64,000 nt of DNA from Allostella sp. ATCC 35155 (lineage in GTDB: Bacteria; Pseudomonadota; Alphaproteobacteria; ATCC43930; Allostellaceae), in assembly GCA_006738865.1 (NCBI GenBank), contig AP019701.1, forward strand, positions 3,716,001-3,780,000, given 5' to 3'. The first letter of the stretch is position 1. Each line of letters begins with the position of its first letter. This document shows positions 1-8,179 of the stretch, piece by piece. Below the pieces are notes generated by a model. It was not told the DNA's origin. It saw only the letters and a list, made by a program, of their open reading frames with translations, and searched no databases. The position numbers and the translations under genes were made by a program.

Positions 1-2
1 CG

Positions 3-494
3 TCCGCCGCCCTGCTCTACGAGACCCTGACGGCGGCGCCCGTCGAGCGGGTCGAGCGGCCCTATGCGTTGGACGAGATCCGCCATACCGCTCCGCTGCG
101 CGACCGGATGCCGCGCATCGACCTCGACACCATCACCTTCGAGACCGGCTCCTGGACCGTCCCGCCCGATCAGGTCGGCCGGCTGGAAGCCATCGCGGAG
201 GCCATGCGGCGGGCGATCCGGGCCAACCCTTCCGAGATCTTCCTGATCGAGGGGTACACCGACGCCGTCGGCTCGGACATCGACAACCTCTCGCTGTCCG
301 ACCGCCGCGCCGAGGCCGTGGCGATCGCCCTTTCGGAGCGCTACCAGATCCCGGCCGAGAACCTAGCCACCCAGGGCTATGGCGAGGAATTCCCCAAGAT
401 CGCGACCGAGGGGCCGGAGCGCGAGAACCGGCGCGTCGCGGTGCGCCGGATCACGCCGCTGCTGACCGGCCGCGGCGGCCCGCCGCGCGGATAG
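3..494 (+). CDS. OmpA-family C-terminal domain protein (5' end outside window)
   Basis: The reading frame is open to the left edge, so only the C-terminal part is visible; a TTG at 69 is an internal codon, not a convincing start. The visible part is an OmpA/Pal/MotB-type peptidoglycan-binding domain: it carries GYTDAVGS, the downstream NLSLSDRRAEAV helix and GYGEEFP followed by ENRRVAVRRI, the usual core of the domain that binds diaminopimelate in the periplasm. It probably anchors an outer-membrane or periplasmic protein to the cell wall. The identity of the missing N-terminus, whether lipoprotein, barrel or TPR, cannot be told from here. Confidence 0.88.
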   Translation, partial: SAALLYETLTAAPVERVERPYALDEIRHTAPLRDRMPRIDLDTITFETGSWTVPPDQVGRLEAIAEAMRRAIRANPSEIFLIEGYTDAVGSDIDNLSLSDRRAEAVAIALSERYQIPAENLATQGYGEEFPKIATEGPERENRRVAVRRITPLLTGRGGPPRG

Positions 495-575
495 CGGCCG
501 CAAGCCATGGACTCCGCCGCGCGCCAGCGCCATCTATCGCCGGCCGCGGCGCGAGCCGCATGCGTCTTCCGGGAA

Positions 576-1130
576 ATGCCGATGCTCTCCACCCCCGCAC
601 AGGCCCGCGCCGTCCTCGCCTTCTGGCGCGATGCCGGCCCCGACCGCTGGTTCCAGAAGGACGAAGCCTTCGACCGCAGCTTCGCCGAGCGATTCGGCGA
701 CCTCCAAGGCGACGCGGCGGCCGGGCGGCTCGACGGCTGGCTCGCGACGCCGGAGGGCGCCCTCGCGCTCGTCCTGCTGCTCGACCAGTTTCCGCGCAAC
801 TGCTTTCGCGGCACGCCCGCGGTCTACGCGACGGACGCCAAGGCGCGGCGGACCACCGAGGCGGCGCTCGCCGCCGGCCATGACCAGGCGGTCGAGCCCG
901 AGTTGCGGCTCTTCTTCTACCTCCCCTTCGCCCATTCCGAGGATCCGGCAGACCAGGAGCGGTCCGTCGCCCTGATCGGTGCCCTCGGGCCCGAGCCGGC
1001 CCGCCATGCCGAGGGGCACCGCGACATCATCCGCCGTTTCGGCCGCTTTCCGCATCGCAACGCCATCCTCGGCCGGGAAACGACCGCCGAGGAACAGCGC
1101 TTCCTCGACGAGGGCGGCTTCGCCGGCTGA
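576..1130 (+). CDS. DUF924 family protein
   Basis: About 184 residues, the usual length of the DUF924 family, whose fold is an alpha-helical TPR-like bundle and whose function is unknown. Family features visible are LDQFPRNCFRGTPAVYATD near the middle, LRLFFYLPFAHSED and GRFPHRNAILGR near the C-terminus. The frame is open from 507, but family proteins begin close to the VLAFW segment, so ATG 576 (or ATG 582) is preferred to the ATG at 507. It lies just after the OmpA-domain gene and converges on the MFS gene that follows. Confidence 0.85.
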   Translation: MPMLSTPAQARAVLAFWRDAGPDRWFQKDEAFDRSFAERFGDLQGDAAAGRLDGWLATPEGALALVLLLDQFPRNCFRGTPAVYATDAKARRTTEAALAAGHDQAVEPELRLFFYLPFAHSEDPADQERSVALIGALGPEPARHAEGHRDIIRRFGRFPHRNAILGRETTAEEQRFLDEGGFAG

Positions 1131-1139
1131 CGGAGCGGG

Positions 1140-2282
1140 CTATCGCGCGTCCGCAAGCCGCCACAGCCAGGCGGTGCCGGCCAGCCCGGCCGCCGAGAAG
1201 ACCGTCATGGCCGCGAAGCCGGCGCCGCCGAACCAGCCATAGATGAGGCCGGCCAACGGCATGGCGATGCCGAAGGCGATGCCGCCGGCGATCGCGCTGT
1301 GCAGGCTCTGGGCGGTGGCGGAGCGCTCGGGTGCCACGGTCCCGGAGATGTAGATCATGGCGCCGAGATGGGCGGCGCCGAAGGTCGCGGCATGCAGCGG
1401 CTGGAGTATCAGCAGCAGCACCGGGTCCGACCCCAGCGCCATCAGCGGCCAGCGCACGATGCCGGCGATCCCGCCCGCCGCGAGCAGGCCGAGCGGGCCG
1501 ATGCGGGCCAGCGCCTTGCGGCCCCAGATGAAGAAGACGATCTCGGCCACCACCGATTCCGCCCAGAGGAGGCCGATGAACCCCGCCGACAGCCCCGCGG
1601 CCTGCCAGTGCAGCGTGCCGAAGCCGTAGAGCATGGCGTGGCTGCACTGCAGGCAGCCGGCGGCGAGGAGGAAGGCGACGAAGCGCCGGTCGGCGATGAG
1701 GATGCGCAGCGCGCCCGCGCGGTCGCGCTGACGCGGCGTGCGGATGTCGGGCAGGAACGCCGCGGCCACCGCCGTCGCCGCGACGGCGGCCACGATCAGC
1801 CACAGGACCCGGTCGGGCTGGCCGGCGATGGCGATGCCGCCGCCGGTCGCCGCCAGGGTGAAGCTGATCGACCCCCAGAGCCGCGCCCGGCCATAGTCGA
1901 TGCCGTGGCGCTGGACCGCCAGCACGGCGATATTGTCGCCCAGCGGCAGGATCGGCGTGAAGACCGCCGCCACCAGCCCGGCCAGCAGCAGGATCGCGAC
2001 GAAACCGCCGGCAAGGTCGAACAGGGCGTAGCCCAGGGCTGCCGCCACGGCTAGGATCACCAGGACCTTGCGCCGTTCCCCGCGGCGATCCACCCGCGAG
2101 GCGACCCAGGGAGCCGCGGCGACTTGCATCCAGGAACTGACCGCGAGCACCACCCCGATCTCGCCGGGATCGAGGCCGCGGCCCGACAGCCAGACCGGCC
2201 AGAACGGCATCCGCAGCCCGATCACCGTGAACATGGCGGCGTAGAAGACGGCGATGCGGATCGCCACCGCGTGCGGCGCCAC
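1140..2282 (-). CDS. MFS transporter, 3-phenylpropionate permease-like
   Basis: A 380-residue polytopic membrane protein with about 12 hydrophobic segments. The N-terminal pattern (RMPFWPVWLSGRGLDPGEIG) and the RARLWGSISFTLA stretch after the fourth helix resemble the HcaT/LacY-like MFS_1 subgroup, usually named PPP or phenylpropionate permeases. It probably imports a small organic acid by proton symport, but the substrate cannot be inferred. The start used is a GTG at 2282, with a second GTG a few codons later as an alternative. It is transcribed divergently from the DMT transporter 29 bases away, so the two promoters must lie in or near this short gap. Confidence 0.8.
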   Translation of the reverse strand: MAPHAVAIRIAVFYAAMFTVIGLRMPFWPVWLSGRGLDPGEIGVVLAVSSWMQVAAAPWVASRVDRRGERRKVLVILAVAAALGYALFDLAGGFVAILLLAGLVAAVFTPILPLGDNIAVLAVQRHGIDYGRARLWGSISFTLAATGGGIAIAGQPDRVLWLIVAAVAATAVAAAFLPDIRTPRQRDRAGALRILIADRRFVAFLLAAGCLQCSHAMLYGFGTLHWQAAGLSAGFIGLLWAESVVAEIVFFIWGRKALARIGPLGLLAAGGIAGIVRWPLMALGSDPVLLLILQPLHAATFGAAHLGAMIYISGTVAPERSATAQSLHSAIAGGIAFGIAMPLAGLIYGWFGGAGFAAMTVFSAAGLAGTAWLWRLADAR

Positions 2283-2311
2283 CTCAGCCCCGCGGCCGGG
2301 ACCGGCGCGCG

Positions 2312-3229
2312 ATGACGGGCGCGCAGGAGAAGCTCGGGACCAACATCCTGCGCGGCATCCTGTTCATGTGTCTGGCGGCGACGGTGCTGCCGGTGATGAA
2401 CGCCTTCGTCAAGTACCTCAACCTCGACTATCACCCCTTCGCCATCATCTGGGCACGCACGACCGGCCATTTCGTCTTCATGCTGCTGCTGTTCGCGCCG
2501 GCGGCAGGGCTGCGGACCCTCTTCCGCACGCAGCGCCCCGGCATCCAGGCCGTGCGTTCCGTCCTGCACCTCGCCTCGATGCTGTGCTTCTTCACCGGCA
2601 TCGCCTTCGTGCCGCTGGCCGAGGCCTCGGCCATCACCTTCCTCGCCCCCTTCATCGTGACGGCCTTGTCCGGCCCGATGCTCGGCGAGAAGGTCGGCAT
2701 CCGCCGCTGGGCGGCGGTCGTCGTCGGCTTCTGCGGCGCACTGGTGGTGACCCGGCCCGGGTCGGGCGCCGTGCCGCCCGAGGCGATCCTCCTCTTCGGC
2801 AGCGCCAGCTCCTATGCCCTCTACCAGATCCTGACCAAGAAGGTCGCCGCCCTCGACCGGCCCGAGACATCGGTCGTCTACAGCGGCGTCGCCGGCACGC
2901 TGGTCATGTCGGCGGTGGTGCCGTTCTTCTGGATCTGGCCGCATTCCTGGCTCGACGCGGCGCTGTTCCTCTCGCTCGGGCTGCTCGGCGGCATCGGCCA
3001 TTATTTCGTGGCGCGCGCCTTCATGTGGGGACCGGCCTCGGTGATCGCGCCGTTCAACTACGGCCAGATCGCTGTCGCCACGGTCCTGGGCTACTACATA
3101 TTCGGACACCTGCCCGACATCTGGACCTGGGTGGGCGTCGCCATCATCATTTCCAGCGGCATCTACATCGCCTATCGCGAGACCCGCCGCCGCGCCGAGC
3201 GCACCGCGCTGCGGCGCCCGGCCAGCTGA
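2312..3229 (+). CDS. EamA/DMT-superfamily transporter
   Basis: A 305-residue inner-membrane protein with about ten predicted helices arranged as two EamA repeats. The end of each repeat shows the family pattern: PLAEASAITFLAPF in the first, and GPASVIAPFNYGQIAVATVLGY in the second. Such proteins export or import metabolites such as amino acids or S-adenosylmethionine; the substrate here is unknown. The C-terminus is a short Arg-rich cytoplasmic tail. pepN follows 16 bases downstream, so the two may share a transcript. Confidence 0.87.
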   Translation: MTGAQEKLGTNILRGILFMCLAATVLPVMNAFVKYLNLDYHPFAIIWARTTGHFVFMLLLFAPAAGLRTLFRTQRPGIQAVRSVLHLASMLCFFTGIAFVPLAEASAITFLAPFIVTALSGPMLGEKVGIRRWAAVVVGFCGALVVTRPGSGAVPPEAILLFGSASSYALYQILTKKVAALDRPETSVVYSGVAGTLVMSAVVPFFWIWPHSWLDAALFLSLGLLGGIGHYFVARAFMWGPASVIAPFNYGQIAVATVLGYYIFGHLPDIWTWVGVAIIISSGIYIAYRETRRRAERTALRRPAS

Positions 3230-3245
3230 CCCCGGAAGCCCGATC

Positions 3246-5873
3246 ATGAAGCCCCCGACCACAAAACCTGAGCCGACATTGCGCTCCGACTACTGTCCGC
3301 CCGATTTCCGCATCGACCGCCTCGACCTGACGTTCGAGCTGGAGCCGGAGCGCACGCAGGTCCGGGCCGAGATGACGGTGCGGCGCACCGGCGCGGCGGG
3401 CGCGCCGCTGGTGCTGGACGGCGAGGAGATGGAGCTGCACGGCATCCGGCTCGACGGCCGCCCCCTGGCCGAGGGCGAGTACCGGCTCGACCACGCCCAC
3501 CTGACCCTGCCCACCGTGCCCGACACCTTCACGCTCGTCGTCGAAGGCGCGATCCGGCCGGCGGCGAACACCGCGCTGGAGGGTCTCTACATCTCCAGCG
3601 GCGTCTTCTGCACCCAGTGCGAGCCCGAGGGCTTCCGCCGCATCACCTGGTCCCTCGACCGGCCGGACGCGCTGTCGGTCTTCCGCACGACCATCCGCGC
3701 CGACCGCGCGCGCTTCCCGATCCTGCTGTCGAACGGCAACCTCGCCGCCGCCCGCGACCTCGGCGACGGCCGCCACGAGGCCGTGTGGGACGACCCTTTC
3801 CCCAAGCCCGGCTATCTCTTCGCCCTGGTCGCGGGCGACCTCGCCGTCGTCGAGGACCGCTTCGTCACCCGGTCGGGCCGCACGGTCCAGCTCAAGATCC
3901 TGGTCGAGCACGGCAAGGAGGGCCGCGCCGGCTATGCCATGGACGCGCTCAAGCGGTCGATGCGCTGGGACGAGGAGACCTACGGCCTCGAATACGACCT
4001 CGACGTCTTCCACATCGTCGCCGTGTCGGACTTCAACATGGGCGCGATGGAGAACAAGAGCCTCAACGTCTTCAACGACCGCTTCATCCTGGCCGACCCC
4101 GAGACCGCGACCGACTTCGACTATGCCCATGTCGAGGCCGTCGTGGCGCACGAGTATTTCCACAACTGGACCGGCAACCGCATCACCTGCCGCGACTGGT
4201 TCCAGCTCAGCCTCAAGGAGGGGCTGACCGTCTATCGCGACCAGGAATTCACCGCCGACGAGCGCTCGCGCGCGGTCAAGCGCATCCAGGACGTGCGGGT
4301 GCTGCGCGCCCGCCAGTTCCCGGAGGATGCCGGGCCGCTGGCCCACCCGATCCGGCCGGACAGCTATCTCGAGATCAACAACTTCTACACCGCCACCGTC
4401 TACGAGAAGGGGGCGGAGGTGATCCGGATGCTGGAGGGCCTGCTCGGCCGCGACGGCTTCCGCCGCGGCATGGACCTCTATGTCGCCCGCCATGACGGCG
4501 AGGCCGCGACCTGCGAGCAGTTCGTCGCCGCCATGGCCGACGCCAACGGCCGCGACTTCGGCCAGTTCCTGCGCTGGTACGGCCAGGCCGGCACCCCGCG
4601 CCTTGCCGTCTCCAGCCGCCATGACGCCGCGTCCGCCACCTACGAGCTGACGGTGGCGCAGCGCACGCCGCCGACACCGGGCCAGCCCGACAAGCTGCCG
4701 CTGCACATCCCGCTGCATCTCGGCCTCGTCGGCCGCGACGGGGCGGAGATTCCGCTGCAGCTGGAGGGCGAGAACCGCCCCGAGGGCACCGCGCGCGTGC
4801 TGGAGATGACGGGGGCGAGCCAGAGCTGGCGCTTCGTCGGCGTGGCGCAGCCGCCGGTCCTGTCGATCAACCGCGGCTTCGCCGCCCCGGTGATCGTCGA
4901 GAACCCGGAGAGCGATGCCGACCTCGCGCTCCGGATGCAGGGCGACGCCGACCCCTTCCAGCGCTGGGAGGCGGCCCAGAGCTTCGCCACCCGCCTTCTG
5001 CTGGAGACGATCGCGGCCGCCCGCCAGGGCCGTCCCACCCCCTCGCCCGATGCCTTCGTCGCGGCGCTGGCGGCCGCCCATGACGCCGCCGCCGCAGACC
5101 CCGCCTTCGCGGCCGAGCTGCTGGCCCTGCCGGGCGAGTTCTACCTCGCCGAGCAGATGGCGGTGATCGACGTCGATGCCGTCCATGCCGCACGGGAGGG
5201 GCTGCGCCGAGCGGTCGCGCACGGCCTCGCCGACCGGCTGCGGGCGGCCCGCGGGCTCGCGGCCGGACCCTTCGCGCCGGACGCGGCGTCGGCGGGACGG
5301 CGCGCGCTGCGCAACATCGCACTCGGCTATCTCGCCACGATCGACGGCCCGGGCGAGGCGATGGCGCAGTACCGCGCGGCCGACAACATGACCGACCGCT
5401 TCGCCGCGCTGGCGACGCTGGCCGAGCTGGACACGCCCGAGCGCGCCGAGGCGCTGGCCGATTTCCACGACCGCCACGCCGGCGACGCGCTGGTGCTCAA
5501 CAAGTGGCTGGGGCTGCAGGCCTCCTCGACGCTGCCGGACACGCTGGCGACGGTGCGGCGCCTCCTCGACCACCCCGCCTTCTCCTACGGCAACCCCAAC
5601 AAGATCTACGCGCTCGTCGGCGGCTTCGCCGGCAACGCGCTGCGCTTCCACGCCGCCGACGGCTCCGGCTACGCCTTCATCGCCGACCAGATCCTGCGCC
5701 TCGACCCAAGGAACCCGCAGGTCGCCGCACGCCTCCTCAAGCCGTTCGGCCGCTGGCGCCGCTTCGACCCCGATCGCCAGGCCCTGATGCGCGCCCAGCT
5801 GGACCGCATCGCCGCCGCCCCGGACCTGTCGCCCGACTGCCGCGAGATCGTCGACCTGTCGCTGGCGGGGTGA
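3246..5873 (+). CDS. pepN: Aminopeptidase N
   Basis: An 875-residue M1 zinc metallopeptidase, the full length of proteobacterial PepN. It shows the exopeptidase motif GAMEN at about residues 265-269 and the zinc site HEYFHNW starting at residue 302, with the third ligand Glu in LKEGLTVYRDQEF about 20 residues later. The C-terminal half (from about residue 450) is the PepN-type beta-sandwich plus helical domain (DUF3458). It removes N-terminal residues from cytoplasmic peptides. ATG 3246 fits homologue length and follows the DMT gene by 16 bases. Confidence 0.97.
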   Translation: MKPPTTKPEPTLRSDYCPPDFRIDRLDLTFELEPERTQVRAEMTVRRTGAAGAPLVLDGEEMELHGIRLDGRPLAEGEYRLDHAHLTLPTVPDTFTLVVEGAIRPAANTALEGLYISSGVFCTQCEPEGFRRITWSLDRPDALSVFRTTIRADRARFPILLSNGNLAAARDLGDGRHEAVWDDPFPKPGYLFALVAGDLAVVEDRFVTRSGRTVQLKILVEHGKEGRAGYAMDALKRSMRWDEETYGLEYDLDVFHIVAVSDFNMGAMENKSLNVFNDRFILADPETATDFDYAHVEAVVAHEYFHNWTGNRITCRDWFQLSLKEGLTVYRDQEFTADERSRAVKRIQDVRVLRARQFPEDAGPLAHPIRPDSYLEINNFYTATVYEKGAEVIRMLEGLLGRDGFRRGMDLYVARHDGEAATCEQFVAAMADANGRDFGQFLRWYGQAGTPRLAVSSRHDAASATYELTVAQRTPPTPGQPDKLPLHIPLHLGLVGRDGAEIPLQLEGENRPEGTARVLEMTGASQSWRFVGVAQPPVLSINRGFAAPVIVENPESDADLALRMQGDADPFQRWEAAQSFATRLLLETIAAARQGRPTPSPDAFVAALAAAHDAAAADPAFAAELLALPGEFYLAEQMAVIDVDAVHAAREGLRRAVAHGLADRLRAARGLAAGPFAPDAASAGRRALRNIALGYLATIDGPGEAMAQYRAADNMTDRFAALATLAELDTPERAEALADFHDRHAGDALVLNKWLGLQASSTLPDTLATVRRLLDHPAFSYGNPNKIYALVGGFAGNALRFHAADGSGYAFIADQILRLDPRNPQVAARLLKPFGRWRRFDPDRQALMRAQLDRIAAAPDLSPDCREIVDLSLAG

Positions 5874-5890
5874 GCGCGAGCGGAGGCATA

Positions 5891-6061
5891 ATGCCCGCCA
5901 TGGGCGACGAGCAGGAACGGGCGCTTCAAGCGGCCGCGGCCGAAATCCGCGCGCGGATGGCGACACCGCGATCGGCCTTCATCGATACCGCCCGCAGCTA
6001 CGCGACAGCGCCGGATCGTCCGCCCACTGCCGGCCGTAGGGTCCGGCCCCGCCCATGCTGA
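5891..6061 (+). CDS. Possible small protein upstream of phosphodiesterase
   Basis: A 56-codon frame that starts at ATG 5891 behind a GGAGG at 5882-5886 (spacing 4, a little short) and ends in an ATGCTGA overlap with the start of the phosphodiesterase gene at 6055. The first half is charged and helical (GDEQERALQAAAAEIRARM); the second half is Pro/Arg-rich and looks less like a folded protein. I recognise no family. It could be a real small protein or a leader that couples translation into the next gene. Its support is the ribosome site and the overlap only. Confidence 0.33.
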   Translation: MPAMGDEQERALQAAAAEIRARMATPRSAFIDTARSYATAPDRPPTAGRRVRPRPC

Positions 6062-6855
6062 TCGCCCAGCTCTCCGATCCGCACGTCCGGCCCGAGGGCG
6101 TGCTCTACCAGGGCGTGGCCGACAGCAACCGGATGCTGGAGGCGGCGATCGACCGGCTGCATGGCCTCGACCCGCGGCCGGACGTCTTGGTCCTGACCGG
6201 CGATCTCGTCGACGAGGGGCTGCCGGAGGAGTATGCAGCGGCGCGGGCGATCCTCGACCGGCTGGAGATTCCGCTGCGCCTGCTGCCGGGCAACCATGAC
6301 GAGCGGCGGGCCTTCCGCGACGCCTTCGCCGACCGCCACTACTATCTGCCGGCCACGGGGCCGCTGCATTGGGCCGATGGCGGGCACGGGCCGGTACGGG
6401 TGGTCGCGCTCGACGTCACCGTGCCGGGACTGCATCACGGGCTGGTCGACGCGGCCGGCGCCCGCTGGCTCGACTCCACCCTCGCCGAAGAGCCCGGGCG
6501 ACCGACGCTGCTGCTGCTGCACCAGCCGCCGTTCACCTGCGGCATTCCCTACATGGACCTCTATCGCTGCCACGGCGAAGAGCGGCTGGCCGCCGTGCTG
6601 CGGCGGCATCCGCAGGTCGAGCGGGTCGCCTGCGGCCATGTCCACCGCACGATGCAGCTGCGCTTCGCCGGCACCCTGCTCGTCACCGCGCCCAGCACCG
6701 CGACGCAGATCGCGCTGCGCCTGCGCCCCGATGCCGAGCCGGCCTCCCACCTCGATCCGCCGGGCTTCCTGCTGCACCACTGGCTGCCCGGAACCGGGCT
6801 CGTCACCCATGTCTGCCCGGTCGCAGAGGGCCCCGGCCCCTTCCCCTTCGCCTGA
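6055..6855 (+). CDS. Class III cyclic-nucleotide phosphodiesterase (CpdA/GpdQ-type metallophosphoesterase)
   Basis: A 266-residue calcineurin-like phosphoesterase. The binuclear metal motifs are in order: SDPHV at the N-terminus, LTGDLVD, LPGNHDER, an LLLLHQPPF histidine, and CGHVHR near residue 200. This arrangement is that of the class III cNMP phosphodiesterases such as CpdA and Rv0805, and of the glycerophosphodiesterase GpdQ. Because an adenylate cyclase and a Crp-type receptor lie within 4 kb, hydrolysis of cAMP is an attractive role, but the family is promiscuous and other phosphodiesters are possible. The start overlaps the end of a possible upstream small frame. Confidence 0.85.
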   Translation: MLIAQLSDPHVRPEGVLYQGVADSNRMLEAAIDRLHGLDPRPDVLVLTGDLVDEGLPEEYAAARAILDRLEIPLRLLPGNHDERRAFRDAFADRHYYLPATGPLHWADGGHGPVRVVALDVTVPGLHHGLVDAAGARWLDSTLAEEPGRPTLLLLHQPPFTCGIPYMDLYRCHGEERLAAVLRRHPQVERVACGHVHRTMQLRFAGTLLVTAPSTATQIALRLRPDAEPASHLDPPGFLLHHWLPGTGLVTHVCPVAEGPGPFPFA

Positions 6856-6891
6856 CGCCGGACGGCGAGCGGGCGAGCGGGCCATCCACCC

Positions 6892-7257
6892 TCAGTAGAA
6901 CTGCGCGCGGCGCCCGCTGCCGGGATCGCGGCACGTCATGTTGCCGATCTGCGTCTTGTCCATGTAGCCCGGGGTGCCCGGGTAGGCGCAGTTGCGGCCG
7001 GGGTCGACGCAGTACCACGCCTTGTAGCCGGCGAGCGGACCGGGCCCCGGGTAGCAAGCCTGCTGCGCGCAACTCAAGTCGGCTGCGACATGGCCGACCC
7101 TCTGGCCGTTCGGATGCTCGATCTGCAGTCCGCCCGGCACAACCACTTCGCGTCCGTACCCGCACTGCTCTCCCAACCCGATGGTCTGGGCGTGTAGCGA
7201 ATGGGAATGGGCGATACCGAGAACGACCAACAACGGCGCGAAGACAAAGCTTCTCAT
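6892..7257 (-). CDS. Small secreted Cys-rich protein of unknown function
   Basis: The ATG at 7257 is chosen because a GGAGG sits six bases upstream; an ATG at 7281 in frame has no such site. The 121-residue product opens with a typical Sec signal peptide (MRSFVFAPLLVVLGIAHS, cleavage probably after the following HSLHAQ). The mature part has six cysteines, enough for three disulfides, and a YPGxxGY element that occurs twice in variant form (CYPGPGPLAGY and CAYPGTPGYM). I recognise no family. It probably acts in the periplasm or outside the cell. It sits between the phosphodiesterase and the Crp-type gene. Confidence 0.6.
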   Translation of the reverse strand: MRSFVFAPLLVVLGIAHSHSLHAQTIGLGEQCGYGREVVVPGGLQIEHPNGQRVGHVAADLSCAQQACYPGPGPLAGYKAWYCVDPGRNCAYPGTPGYMDKTQIGNMTCRDPGSGRRAQFY

Positions 7258-7452
7258 GGCTGCCTCCAAAGCGTGTCGCATGCAGTGGCCGGCGGAAAGC
7301 GCTTCGACCGGTCTTCACCATGCGCGCGAAATCTACGCCTCGGTGTTCGGCGCCATCTTCATCCAAAAGGATGATGATTTGCACCTGTCATGAGTTCTTG
7401 AACCGGCCGCTACTGCACCGCCCGCCGGACGATGCGCAGCGGGCGCGCGCCG

Positions 7453-8163
7453 TCAGCCGTCGGAGACGTGATAATGCTCGACCAGCGCCGCCAGGCGGTC
7501 CGGGTCGGCGATGTGGAGGCCGTCGGCCTCGCGCCGGACGACGCCGTGGCGGGTGAGTTCGCCCAGGACGCGGGCCACCGTCTCGCGCGTCGTGCTGGCG
7601 CGGCTGGCGACGTCGGAATGGCGGGGCACCGGGCAGATGCGCCAGTCGCCGTCGCCGGTGTCCTCGGCCCGGGCGAGGCGCAGCAGCTCGCCGCAGACCC
7701 GGCTCTGGGCGCCGATGGTGCTGAGGTCCATGATGCGCGCGTTGGAATGGCGGATGATGCCGGCCAGCCGCCGCATGATCGCCAGCGCCACCTCCGGATG
7801 CTCCTTGAGGAGGGCGAGGAAGGCGCTCGGCACCAGGCTGGCGATGATCGTGTCCTCGAGCGCGACCACCGTCGCCGAGCGCGCGGCGCCGTCGATCGCC
7901 GCCAGCTCGCCGAAGAAGCCGCCGGCCGGCACGTCGTCGAAGCTGACCTCGCGACCGCTGGCGGAGTAGTTGACGATGCGCACCCGCCCGCTGGTGACGA
8001 AGAGGACGTCGCGGCTGCCGCTGTCGCGGTCGATGATCTGCTCGTGCGCGGCGAAGCGCCGCCAGTGGCAGCGGCGGGCGACGGCGGCACGGTCCTCGGC
8101 GGCGAGCGACCCGAGGAGGTCGATGCCGTCGAGCGTCTGGGGAAAGGCGGGTTCGACGCTCAT
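7453..8163 (-). CDS. Crp/Fnr-family transcriptional regulator with intact cyclic-nucleotide pocket
   Basis: A 236-residue regulator starting at ATG 8163; the open frame continues far upstream, but that part is cyclase DNA read in another frame. Residues about 14-130 form the cyclic-nucleotide-binding domain, with a phosphate-binding cassette GELAAIDGAARSA in which Glu86, Arg95 and Ser96 match the cAMP contacts of Crp. The C-terminal part has the Crp winged helix (SDVASRASTTRETVARVLGEL, read as two adjoining pieces). No N-terminal Cys cluster of the Fnr type is present. The gene lies 17 bases after the adenylate cyclase, so it is probably co-transcribed with it and senses its product. Confidence 0.9.
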   Translation of the reverse strand: MSVEPAFPQTLDGIDLLGSLAAEDRAAVARRCHWRRFAAHEQIIDRDSGSRDVLFVTSGRVRIVNYSASGREVSFDDVPAGGFFGELAAIDGAARSATVVALEDTIIASLVPSAFLALLKEHPEVALAIMRRLAGIIRHSNARIMDLSTIGAQSRVCGELLRLARAEDTGDGDWRICPVPRHSDVASRASTTRETVARVLGELTRHGVVRREADGLHIADPDRLAALVEHYHVSDG

Positions 8164-8179
8164 GGTGCGATGCGAGCGA

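Noticed and set aside
3147-5966. A 939-codon open frame on the minus strand antisense to pepN
   Set aside because: It is low in hydrophobic pattern, Arg/Gly/His-rich and has no domain; the plus strand has a perfect M1 peptidase with all motifs. It is a high-GC antisense shadow.
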